A stretch of DNA of 64,000 nt from a virus, in the IMG/VR virus record IMGVR_UViG_3300017971_000201, positions 95,665 through 159,664 of that record, one strand, 5' to 3'. Below the pieces are notes generated by a model. The model saw only the letters and a program-made list of their open reading frames with translations, had not been told where the DNA came from and did no database searches. Numbering within the stretch: the first letter of the stretch is position 1; the number at the start of each line of letters is the position of its first letter. Of the stretch, positions 48,939 to 56,196 are shown piece by piece. The position numbers were made by a program, and so were the translations under genes.

Positions 48939-49637
48939 CTACAGAAGAGCGAGCACCTCCGCCGGATCGATGACGGTCTTGGGTACAGTCACCAAGCGGA
49001 CCACGCGCCAGCCGGACCTCTCGGCCGCAGCGTCCTTCTGGGCGTCGTAGAATCTCCACCCGTCCTCCTGGTGGAACGGCTCGTCGAACTCGACGAGCAG
49101 CTTCTCCTCATGCAGCGCAAGATCGAAGATGTAACGGCCAATGGGCAGCTCGAACGTGATCTTCCTCCCCTTGAGGGCCTCCTCAAGCCGCTTGTACCTG
49201 TAGCCCTCACGCTTCCTGGCGAGAGCCGCGATGGCGTTCATGCTCCCGCCGTAGCACTTCCCTGACGACCGTCTTCCCTCGATGTCGCCCTTGGACAGGG
49301 GCTTGCCGATGGAGCACTGGGGGCCGCAGTAGAGGTTGTGCCCTCGCCGCCGCGAACGCTCGACCTCGACCGCATCACGCGAAGCCGTCCTACCGCACCG
49401 ATGGCACGTGAACGTAAGCTGCTTGCGCTTGAACGTCCTCCTCGCACCACCGTTGTAGACGAGCTTCTCGCACTCGGGACACCACACACGGCCGCGCCCC
49501 CGCAGCTTGTAAGCCTGCACGACTACCGCACCGCCGCACTCGCACGTCGCTCGCACGAACCCGCCCGCGATGTGCTCCTCGACGGTGAGCTTGCCGAGCA
49601 CCTGGCCGGTCAGATCGATGCGCGGTCGCCCTGCCAT
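48939..49637 (-). CDS. Zinc-ribbon plus PD-(D/E)xK-like endonuclease
   Basis: 232 aa, ATG 6 nt after TAGAAT (leaderless). Three Cys-rich zinc ribbons (CECGG...CPEC; CHRCG; CGPQC), then a C-terminal fold (RYIFDLALHEEKLLVEFDEP, then QKDAAAERSGWRVVRL) like DUF559/Vsr-type nucleases. Imperfect repeats flank it, so probably a free-standing homing or mobile nuclease. Confidence 0.75.
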   Translation of the reverse strand: MAGRPRIDLTGQVLGKLTVEEHIAGGFVRATCECGGAVVVQAYKLRGRGRVWCPECEKLVYNGGARRTFKRKQLTFTCHRCGRTASRDAVEVERSRRRGHNLYCGPQCSIGKPLSKGDIEGRRSSGKCYGGSMNAIAALARKREGYRYKRLEEALKGRKITFELPIGRYIFDLALHEEKLLVEFDEPFHQEDGWRFYDAQKDAAAERSGWRVVRLVTVPKTVIDPAEVLALL

Positions 49638-49876
49638 GCCGCCATTCTACTATGCAGGAACGGATCTCGAAACCTCGTAGGCATAGTCCCCTTCAGTTCC
49701 GCCCGTTATGCGCTCTGAGACCATCCATCGCACGCAGGAACCGCCCGGGGGAGACCCTGCTGCCCGCTAGGGGGTCGCGTCAGGGGGGTGGGGTGTGTCA
49801 CCCCTCCCGCTAGGGGGCCTGTGGAGTGGGGGCGCCGGGGGCCGGCGGCACGGTGCGTACCGACCGGCGGCAGCTG
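49638..49876. other. Intergenic region with recurrent motifs
   Basis: 239 nt. Holds the TAGAAT promoter of the endonuclease gene (49644-49649), the second imperfect flanking repeat, and two copies of CCCGCTAGGGGG (about 49764 and 49804). No gene seen. Confidence 0.5.
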
Positions 49877-50041
49877 TCAGCGACGCTCGCGGAGCCGGCG
49901 CGGAACAGGCCAGCCGCGCAGCCGGCACCAGCACGAGATATGGAAGACGCGGCAGCGCTCGGTGTCGATCGCGATGCGATGGTGCTGGTCGATGATCTTG
50001 CGGCAGATCCAGCACCGTAGGCTGAAGGCGGGCGGCGTCAC
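49877..50041 (-). CDS. Cys-rich zinc-finger micro-protein
   Basis: 54 aa, GTG start. LRCWICRKIIDQHH and RVFHISCWCRLRG supply four or five Cys and several His in zinc-finger spacing; basic end RRLRERR. TAGACT lies 7 nt before the GTG. Likely nucleic-acid or protein binder; no family named. Confidence 0.58.
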   Translation of the reverse strand: MTPPAFSLRCWICRKIIDQHHRIAIDTERCRVFHISCWCRLRGWPVPRRLRERR

Positions 50042-50116
50042 GTGCACCAGTCTACGCGGTCAGCGCTGACCATGCGCGCGAGTGTCAGTCGGCCGGGGTC
50101 TGCCCGTCAGGCTGGT

Positions 50117-50488
50117 ATGAGCGACCGACGGATACGGGAGCTGGAGCGGGTGGCGGCCACGGGTGACGCGTGGGCCGGCCTGCGCTTCCTGGTAGAGCTG
50201 CAACGGGCCGGGCTTTGGGGCGGGCCGCGTGAGCTGCACGCTCGCCGGCTCGGCCGCTCCCCTCGCTCGGTCCGGGCGGACTGGGCTGGCATCGCCGGCG
50301 GTGGGGAGGGCCGCCGCTGCTTCGAGTGCGGCGCGCTCCTGGGGCTCGGGGAGGTACCGGAGTGGTGGGCCGGGGCACCGTGTTGTCCACGGCCGCCGAT
50401 CCCAGGCGCAGAGGGCTGCGTCGATGGAGCCCGTAGCCGCGAGGCGTTCTGGCTCGAGGTCGACGCCGACCTGCCCGGCGTTCCGTAG
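50117..50488 (+). CDS. Hypothetical protein with RRIRELER motif and Cys pairs
   Basis: 123 aa, ATG at 50117 without a ribosome site. SDRRIRELERVAATGDAWAG resembles short helical proteins widespread in high-GC phages; CFECG and a later Cys may bind zinc. Function unknown. Confidence 0.6.
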   Translation: MSDRRIRELERVAATGDAWAGLRFLVELQRAGLWGGPRELHARRLGRSPRSVRADWAGIAGGGEGRRCFECGALLGLGEVPEWWAGAPCCPRPPIPGAEGCVDGARSREAFWLEVDADLPGVP

Positions 50489-50509
50489 CCGGGTCGGCGC
50501 TGACCTGCG

Positions 50510-51058
50510 CTAGTGGAGGTAGCCGAGCTGCTGCACCATCTGCTGGAGGCCGCGCTTCGCGGCGCGGGCCGCGTCCTGGTACTTCTCGCCGTGGTCGCCG
50601 GCCCAGGTCAGCCGCTTGGTGTGGCTCAGAGCCATGGCCCGGAGCTTCTTGATCATGGTCAGCACCTCGCCCTGCGCAGCGGTGACGCTGCCGGACTCGG
50701 TCAGCCCCTCGTCCTCCATGCGGAGCGACCGGAACGTCGCCGCGTTGTGCGCGTCCTTGGCCGCGCGCTTGAGGTCGAACGACATGGAGTCGGCGGTGCT
50801 CGCCGTCATCCCGTGGTCCTTGCCGTCGAGCGTGAGCGTCACCTTGTCGGGCGCGGTCATGCGGGCCTTGTAGCGCTTGACCATCTTGCCGTAGCCGTAG
50901 CCCTTGGCCGGCTTGGTCTCGTCCAGCGCGTCCTCTTCCATCTCGTCGCCGGCCGGCTCTCCGATCGGACCCTCGCCCTTCCCTCGGGCCAGGCCGCGAC
51001 CCTTGCCCTTGCTGCGGATCTTCATCCCGGGCGTCGCGCATCGCTCGAACAGGCTCAT
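50510..51058 (-). CDS. Hypothetical basic protein
   Basis: 182 aa; ATG at 51058 with GAGGAG upstream. Basic (MKIRSKGKGRGLARGKGEGP) then helical (AARAAKRGLQQMVQQLGYLH at the end). The terminal QQMVQQLGYL is only faintly motif-like. No family recognised. Confidence 0.62.
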   Translation of the reverse strand: MSLFERCATPGMKIRSKGKGRGLARGKGEGPIGEPAGDEMEEDALDETKPAKGYGYGKMVKRYKARMTAPDKVTLTLDGKDHGMTASTADSMSFDLKRAAKDAHNAATFRSLRMEDEGLTESGSVTAAQGEVLTMIKKLRAMALSHTKRLTWAGDHGEKYQDAARAAKRGLQQMVQQLGYLH

Positions 51059-51280
51059 GGGTGTGCTCCTCGCCGGCCGATGATACCCGGTCGGTGGCCA
51101 GGGGTCACTGAGCTGCCCGCTAGGGGGCCTGCCGGCCGCCCGGCGCGCGCGGACCTGGGGCACGGTGCGTGCCACCAGCTGCGGTGGCCGCCGCTCTCGA
51201 GCAGCAGGGTCGGCGCTGACCTCCCGTAGTTGTCGGAGGGCTCGTGTAGAGTGGAAGCAGAAAGGACGGGGATCACAACC
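51059..51280. other. Divergent intergenic region
   Basis: 222 nt. Contains CCCGCTAGGGGGCCTG (51117-51132), GGCACGGTGCGTGCC (also near 49850) and GGTCGGCGCTGACC (51208-51221), then TAGAGT before the plus-strand gene. Confidence 0.5.
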
Positions 51281-51787
51281 ATGTCGCTCTCTTACCCTGA
51301 ACCGGTCCGCGTGACCGCCTGCTCTTCCACCGTGCCGCGCCTCTGCTTCGGCTGCGGCCAGTACCACATCGGCCTCGGTGACCCTTACTGGTGGCACCAC
51401 GACTCGGGCAAGCTCGTGCACGACGAGTGCTACGACGACCAGGTACGCGAGCAGCTGCTCGCGCTCTCCGACATCGTGCAGACCACTTCGCCGCCGGCCG
51501 ATCCGATCACCGTCGCCGACGAGCTGCTGCCCGCAGAGGAGCCCGCGCTGCGTGTCGTGTGCGCGTGGTGCAAGACCACGCTTCGCGAGGGCGTCGAACC
51601 CGCCTCGCACGGGATCTGCGACTCCTGCAAGCGCAGCCTCAGCCGGCTCACCGTCGATGTGGACGGTCACGAGCGGTCGCTCGAGGACGCGCTCGAGGAC
51701 GAGCGCTGGGCCGAGGAGTGGGAACGCTTCGTCAGCGACGACGACGACACGCCGCCGGCTGGGCTCCCTCGGCCGGCGCTCGACTAG
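51281..51787 (+). CDS. Zinc-binding hypothetical protein
   Basis: 168 aa; ATG at 51281. CFGCGQYHIG with later HDEC, and CAWC with CDSC, form two likely zinc sites. The second half is acidic. Function unknown. Stop overlaps the convergent receiver-like gene. Confidence 0.66.
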   Translation: MSLSYPEPVRVTACSSTVPRLCFGCGQYHIGLGDPYWWHHDSGKLVHDECYDDQVREQLLALSDIVQTTSPPADPITVADELLPAEEPALRVVCAWCKTTLREGVEPASHGICDSCKRSLSRLTVDVDGHERSLEDALEDERWAEEWERFVSDDDDTPPAGLPRPALD

Positions 51788-52137
51788 CTCCCGGGGATCA
51801 CGATCTCGCCGAGCCGAGCAAGCTCGGCCGGCGTCACCCACGCGTCAGCTCGCGCGGCCGTCGCGATCACGCTCGCGATCGGCGTCTCCTCGATGAAGAG
51901 CACGACCCGGAGCTGCGGCCCGTAGACCTTCCTGAGCACGGACACCAGGAGCCCGGTCCGCAGGCCGGGCGTCTGGCCGATCACCACAGCATCGGGCTTC
52001 CACTGGCCGCCGTTGACCGTGGCCGCGACCTCCACCCAGTCGCCGGCCGTCCGTACATCGTGAGCTTGCAGGTTGGAGACCAGCAGGGCGCGCTCGAGCA
52101 GCCGGTCCTCGATCACCATGATGCTCAGCCTGGCCAT
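51784..52137 (-). CDS. Degenerate response-regulator receiver
   Basis: 117 aa. MARLSIMVIEDRLLERALLV and PDAVVIGQTPGLRTGLLVSV then RVVLFIEETP have the fold pattern of CheY-like receivers, but the phospho-acceptor Asp is replaced by Gly in VVIGQ. It may bind partners without phosphorylation. Ends AELARLGEIVIPGS, weakly motif-like. TATGCT sits 6 nt before the ATG, leaderless. Confidence 0.68.
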   Translation of the reverse strand: MARLSIMVIEDRLLERALLVSNLQAHDVRTAGDWVEVAATVNGGQWKPDAVVIGQTPGLRTGLLVSVLRKVYGPQLRVVLFIEETPIASVIATAARADAWVTPAELARLGEIVIPGS

Positions 52138-52143
52138 CCACCC

Positions 52144-52149
52144 AGCATA
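52144..52149 (-). promoter_or_regulatory. Leaderless promoter, -10 TATGCT
   Basis: TATGCT exactly 6 nt before the ATG at 52137. Confidence 0.55.
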
Positions 52150-52763
52150 CGAAGTGGGCTCGTGGGGACTTGCCCGCTAGGGGGTTAGTAACCCCTGGCC
52201 CGGCAGGGGCCGGCGGGCTACGATGATGGCGCTTCTCCCCAAGCACGAAGCCTCGGCGCCCGACCCCGCTTGTGCCCATCCCACCTCGAGCGGGGTCGCG
52301 GCCTGTACAGACCACAAGCCCGGCCGTAGGGACCGGGCTTGCAGCCGTGAGACCGGGCAGCTCCAACCGTGGAGCTGCCGCAGTTCTACCACAAGCCACG
52401 AGCCCGGCCGTGCGGTATCGCGACCGGGCTCGGGTGGAAAAAGTGGTGCCCCGTTCTATCACGACGACCATGGCGCGCAACAGACCGCGAGCCCGGCCAG
52501 ATGGGGACCGGGCTCAGCGGCGGACCCCAATCGAGAGTGCGAGAGTCGGCTGGGGTAGCCGTAGGCTACCCCAGTGTTCACGGCCGCGCCAGCCGCCGGA
52601 CCGAGAAATCCGTGTGAGAATGGCTGGCGGAGTTGTTGAGAGAGGCAGAGAGGAGGGACAAGCAAGTTCCTGGTGTTCGCCTTCCCCGACCCCGGCGCTG
52701 GTCACCGCCGGGGTCGCGGTCTGTACAGAGAGCGAGCCGGCCAGTGGTGGCCGGCTCCTCTCA
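52150..52763. other. Stem-loop cluster, possible small RNAs
   Basis: Eight strong hairpins in 500 nt: near 52262-52299, 52319-52340, 52357-52378, 52399-52430, 52489-52515, 52550-52574, 52688-52717 and 52731-52754. Several share GAGCCCGGCC...ACCGGGCTC arms; CTGTACAGA follows two of them. Minus-strand TAGAAC elements at about 52384 and 52451 could start short RNAs. No convincing protein gene. Confidence 0.6.
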
Positions 52764-53435
52764 TCAAGGGCCGCCTCCAGGCGGCTCCTGTGGGCCGGTG
52801 TAGCCGAACTCGGGCGTGTAGTCGGGCACCTGCTCGTCCACGGCCCGGCGCTTCCCACGATCACCTCGCCGGTTCGGCCCGTAGGTACGCTCGTCTTCAT
52901 CGGCCGGCGCTCGGCCGGGCGGAGGGCCGCCGTCGCCGGCGAAACCCGCATCATCGTCCTCCTCGGCCGGCGGCGGCGGCTCCTCCTCGGGCTCCTCGAG
53001 CGAGGGGTTGATCCCTCGGTCGGGGAACACGAGGTAGCCCGATGGGGTCTGGAAGAACTCGTCGCAGCCCTCGTCCTCCTCGACCTCCTCGATCACGGCC
53101 CCCTCGACCTCCTCGATCACGGCCTCGTCGCGATCACCAGCCGGCGCTGGGCTGAACTCTCGGGGTACCCGCGCGGGGTCGGCGCTGACCTCGGCCTTCA
53201 GGAGCGCGATCTTCGCCTTCAGGGGTTCGAGCACGCCGTGATGCGCGGCCAGGATCTCGACCGACTCGGCCGGCAGCTCCTTGATCACCACCATCAGGGA
53301 AGTTACGGCCTTGGTCATGCGCTTCTTGCCGCTCGCCCAGTGGCCGATCTGGGCCGGGTCGACGCCGATGATGGCCGCGAACTCACGCTGCGTAAGCCCG
53401 GTCGCAGCACGGGCTTCTGACACAAGGGTCATCAC
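52764..53435 (-). CDS. XRE-family regulator with acidic C-terminal tail
   Basis: 223 aa. Residues 5-50 form the helix-turn-helix (TGLTQREFAAIIGVDPAQIG then WASGKKRM). The rest is acidic and disordered (EEPEEEPPPPAEEDDDAG). CAGGAGG precedes GTG 53435 or ATG 53432. A perfect inverted repeat upstream (53479-53501) is a plausible self-operator. Likely a transcriptional switch protein. Confidence 0.78.
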   Translation of the reverse strand: MMTLVSEARAATGLTQREFAAIIGVDPAQIGHWASGKKRMTKAVTSLMVVIKELPAESVEILAAHHGVLEPLKAKIALLKAEVSADPARVPREFSPAPAGDRDEAVIEEVEGAVIEEVEEDEGCDEFFQTPSGYLVFPDRGINPSLEEPEEEPPPPAEEDDDAGFAGDGGPPPGRAPADEDERTYGPNRRGDRGKRRAVDEQVPDYTPEFGYTGPQEPPGGGP

Positions 53436-53478
53436 GCTTGGACCTCCTGATGTGCCCGGATCATCGCCAACAGCCTAC

Positions 53479-53501
53479 CTTGATGAGACGGGGTCATCAA
53501 G
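53479..53501. promoter_or_regulatory. Candidate operator CTTGATGA-7-TCATCAAG
   Basis: Perfect 8-bp inverted repeat with a 7-nt centre, 45 nt upstream of the XRE gene and just behind the second XRE gene. Confidence 0.6.
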
Positions 53502-53505
53502 ATCG

Positions 53506-53534
53506 GGCTCTCACGATGACCTCCGATCATCGCC
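53506..53534 (-). repeat. Repeat containing GATGATCGGAGGTCATCG
   Basis: About 29 nt that recur in inverted orientation at 54838-54868 with a 2-nt indel. Overlaps the 3' end of the small XRE gene. Confidence 0.75.
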
Positions 53535-53750
53535 GGCGGCTCCCGGACCGTTCTTCTCCAACTCGTCGAGCACGAACTGCGGGTGTAACTCGATCAGCCT
53601 GAGCAGGTTGCAGGCCATGACCGACGGCTCGCGCCCCATCTCCCAACGCTCGTACGTCGCGCGGCTCACCCCCAGCCGGCGGGCCATGACCCGTTGGCTA
53701 AGTCCTGTAGCCATACGTGCGCGCTGCGCCAGGTTCAAGGAAGCCCCCAT
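53511..53750 (-). CDS. Small XRE-family regulator
   Basis: 79 aa; ATG at 53750 about 17 nt after a GGGTAGAAC promoter. ARMATGLSQRVMARRLGVSR then ATYERWEMG is a complete XRE helix-turn-helix, followed by an LxxLIELHPQFVLDEL dimer-like helix. Cro- or antitoxin-sized; no toxin partner adjacent. May bind the palindromes upstream. Confidence 0.8.
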   Translation of the reverse strand: MGASLNLAQRARMATGLSQRVMARRLGVSRATYERWEMGREPSVMACNLLRLIELHPQFVLDELEKNGPGAAGDDRRSS

Positions 53751-53767
53751 CCGGCTCGACCTCCACC

Positions 53768-53776
53768 GTTCTACCC
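53768..53776 (-). promoter_or_regulatory. Extended -10 promoter GGGTAGAAC
   Basis: Perfect copy; short leader to the ATG at 53750. The first palindrome of the array (53778-53796) overlaps the likely -35 region. Confidence 0.55.
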
Positions 53777-53777
53777 C

Positions 53778-54615
53778 GCGCCACCGTCGTGGTGGCACCG
53801 ACCTCGAAAAGCAGTGCTCAAGCAGCTCGGCCTGGCCGGTCCTGGCGCCCTAACGTCTTGGCCCCCAATGCAACTGCCACCATGATGGTGGCACCGGACG
53901 GGACCTCGACCAGTCGACGGGACCTGGTCGCGGGGGGTATCAGCTCGCTCGAGTACCCGGCGGCCGGTGCCACCATGATGGTGGCACTGGGCACAGATCG
54001 TCGACCTAGAGTCGCCCACCTCGGCCGGCCGGCGGCGGGCTGCCCGCTAGGGGCCTGCGTAACCCCCGCCGGGCCAGGCCGCCTGCCACCACGATGGTGG
54101 CACCGGAGATCGATGTGACCTGATTGGTGGTAGGCCGTGGATACGGCCCCATGGCTACTAGCTCTGCACGATGAAGCACCAACGGCCGACGTGAAACCCG
54201 CTTGGTTGCTGGCCTCCAGCCGTGTCACATCTTCGGCCGGCCGACATGGTCGTTAGCGCACCCGCCAACGGCAATCGGATCCCAGTGCCACCACGATGGT
54301 GGCAGCGGCCGGCGCGGCGAAGCTCACTAGTTCGTACTCGACCGACCGGCAGCACCCGCCACTGAGCGGGCTCGGGGCCGCGTCGCACCACGGGGCTGTA
54401 CGGGCCTCCTCGAGCCGATTCGGATGGGCAGGTATCAGGCATCGAGTTTTGAAAATGGGGCCGCCAGAGTGCCCGCTAGAAGCATGTATGGGGGCGCGGA
54501 GGGGGCGCGGAGGGGGCGTGTGGGCCATAAGTCATAATCAGACCGTGCGGGTGCCACCACCATGCTGGCATCCGTGCGGGTTCCGTTAGGCTCCGGTGCC
54601 ACCACCATGGTGGCA
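53778..54615. repeat. Array of seven TGCCACCA-3-TGGTGGCA palindromes
   Basis: Copies at 53778-53796, 53875-53893, 53968-53986, 54084-54102, 54286-54304, 54552-54570 and 54597-54615. Arms are 8 bp; the centre varies (TGA, CGA, CCA). Copies 1 and 6 carry mismatches. All are outside genes. Probable binding sites of one dimeric protein. Confidence 0.9.
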
Positions 54616-54837
54616 ACCCTAAGTCCTTATGGGAAGATGAGCCGTCATATGTCCTTTTGCGTCGGTATGTGTGTCCGGTCGAGGGCTCGGTGGCAGGGCT
54701 TCGAGGTGCCGCATCGACCAGAGTGAGGCGACCACGGCCTCCTCGGCCTGCGGCAGCCAGGGAGGTCGTCCTCTCCTACATAGAGTCCCGATAGCTATAC
54801 CGGCCGCGACCGTTTTTCAAGGACTTACGTCGAGGGG

Positions 54838-54868
54838 GGCGATGATCGGAGGTCATCGCGTGAGAGCC
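54838..54868 (+). repeat. Second copy of the GATGATCGGAGGTCATCG repeat, inverted
   Basis: Inverted partner of 53506-53534. The two copies bracket the palindrome array and the small XRE gene. Confidence 0.75.
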
Positions 54869-54888
54869 GATCGCTACTGAAGGGCCTG

Positions 54889-55131
54889 TCATTCGCCCGG
54901 CGGAGGCAGCCCCTCCTCGAAGAATTCCTCCAGCTCCCGCCGCCGCGCCTCGTAGACGGCCAGGCGGGCCGCGATCGTGAGGTCGGAGACGGCCGCCAGC
55001 CGCTCGATCGCCGAGGGCGTCTGGTACCCCTGCCGGGCCAGGTGAGCATCCACGGCGCGCGCGATCTTCTCCGCCCGCTCCTCCGGGGTCCGGGAGAACA
55101 TGGGGGCGGTGGGCGGCTGGCGCGTCTTCAT
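54889..55131 (-). CDS. AVDxLA-motif protein of the long-motif subfamily
   Basis: 80 aa, ATGA overlap. TPSAIERLAAVSD then LAVYEARRRELEEFFEEG. Last gene of the long minus-strand series that begins at 60930. Very similar plan to the next two genes upstream. Confidence 0.66.
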   Translation of the reverse strand: MKTRQPPTAPMFSRTPEERAEKIARAVDAHLARQGYQTPSAIERLAAVSDLTIAARLAVYEARRRELEEFFEEGLPPPGE

Positions 55132-55442
55132 CGGCCGGCCGCCTTGTCGATCTCGCTCCTGAGCGTGCGGATCGCGCGCTCTCGGGCGGGGCCGCCGCCG
55201 TCCGCCTCGAAGAACTTGGTCAGCCCACTCACCAGGGCGTCGTACGCCTCGACCCGCTCCCGGGCCGCTGGGTCTGCCACGGCCGCGAGGCGCTCGACCG
55301 CGCTCGGGGGCTCGCCGCACTTCTGTCGGATGAGCTGCTTGGCGATCGGGCCGGCGTTCAGGACCGGGCCTGGCTCCCATGGCCGGCGTGGGTCCGGCGG
55401 GCCGATGAACAGGGGCGGTCGGTCAGCGCCGCCCCCGCTCAT
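55128..55442 (-). CDS. AVDxLA-motif protein of the long-motif subfamily
   Basis: 104 aa; ATG at 55442 in ATGA overlap with the natural stop of the gene upstream. PPSAVERLAAVADPAARERV then EAYDALVSGLTKFFEADG. Pro-rich N-terminus. Confidence 0.66.
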   Translation of the reverse strand: MSGGGADRPPLFIGPPDPRRPWEPGPVLNAGPIAKQLIRQKCGEPPSAVERLAAVADPAARERVEAYDALVSGLTKFFEADGGGPARERAIRTLRSEIDKAAGR

Positions 55443-55706
55443 GTGCCCTTCCAGATCACGCCGGCGTCCTCGGGAAGCAGGTCGCCCAGCCGCGCGCTCG
55501 TGGATGGCCGCGAGGGCGTCGATCGCCGAAGCGGGCTCCAGCTCCCAGGCTTGCCGGATGAGGGGATCGGACCGGGTGAGGAGCCGCACCAACACCACCC
55601 CGGTCTCGTCGAGGTCGGGCCGCCACTCCCTCTCGTCTGAGATCACGAACCCGATCGTCCCGCACCGGGTTCGGACGGCCGCGCCACGTTGGAAGTGCTC
55701 GGTCAG
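55439..55706 (-). pseudogene. SH3-like protein with AVDxLA motif, frameshifted
   Basis: From a CTG at 55706 overlapping the upstream TGA: TEHFQRGAAVRTRCGTIGFV barrel, then EPASAIDALAAIHERA. In the reading frame as given it runs into the next gene. Moving one frame near 55488-55500 (GCGCGC run) gives RLGDLLPEDAGVIWKGT and a stop in perfect ATGA overlap with the next gene, so an indel is likely. The unusual CTG start lies in GGTCAGCGCTGCCC. Confidence 0.55.
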
Positions 55707-55987
55707 CGCTGCCCCTCCTCGTGTTGGCCGAGCAAGCTATCCAGCGTCTCCATCATCGCGTCGTGAGCCACCAGATGTGCCCGGAGACCGTCGTCCGCTA
55801 CAGCCGATACACGCTCGATCGCAGACGGCTCGCTCTTCCCCATGGCCTCTCGAAGCGACAGCAGTCGGCCGAAGAAAATAGGAAACTCGGTACCGCAGAA
55901 CGGGCACGCTGTGAGGTCGTCGGTGTCCTCTGGCTCAAACGCCCTGAAGCGCTTGTTGCAGTGCGGACAGGTCACGGTGATGATCAC
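55703..55987 (-). CDS. Zinc-ribbon protein with AVDxLA motif
   Basis: 94 aa, GTG start in GTGA overlap. TVTCPHCNKRF and TACPFCGTEF form a zinc ribbon; EPSAIERVSAVADDGLRAHL is the long-form motif. A clear case of the motif joined to an unrelated domain. Confidence 0.68.
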   Translation of the reverse strand: MIITVTCPHCNKRFRAFEPEDTDDLTACPFCGTEFPIFFGRLLSLREAMGKSEPSAIERVSAVADDGLRAHLVAHDAMMETLDSLLGQHEEGQR

Positions 55988-56196
55988 GAGTCGCGCTCCT
56001 CGTGTAGCCTCGCCAGCTGGTCCACGGCCGGCTCGGGCTCCAGCCGCCACGTGTTGGTCACGAACCTGGCGCCATCATCGAGACAGACGAACCATCCCGA
56101 ACAGGTGGGGCGCGACGCGTCCGCCATGATCATGCCGGGCCGGCGCTTGCGCTTGCCGTACAGCTCCCGGTAGACGATCCGATCGCCGGGCTTCAT
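55984..56196 (-). CDS. SH3-like small protein with C-terminal AVDxLA motif
   Basis: 70 aa, ATGA overlap. PGDRIVYRELYGKRKRRPGM barrel; ends EPAVDQLARLHEERDS. Confidence 0.68.
   Translation of the reverse strand: MKPGDRIVYRELYGKRKRRPGMIMADASRPTCSGWFVCLDDGARFVTNTWRLEPEPAVDQLARLHEERDS

Larger units (their letters stand above)
53751..54888. other. Non-coding control region
   Basis: 1.1 kb with no convincing gene on either strand. Holds seven 19-bp palindromes, two CCCGCTAG copies (about 54043, 54473), AAGGACTTACG (54819-54829) and an inverted AAGTCCTTAT (54621-54630). Candidate operator cluster, origin or partition site. Confidence 0.55.

Noticed and set aside
48885-49746. Group I intron around the endonuclease gene
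   Set aside because: No P3-P7 core could be recognised and there is no interrupted coding sequence on either side.
52150-52763. tRNA gene cluster
   Set aside because: Hairpins lack the T-arm GGTTCGA pattern, anticodon arm and CCA-type ends; no cloverleaf could be formed by eye.
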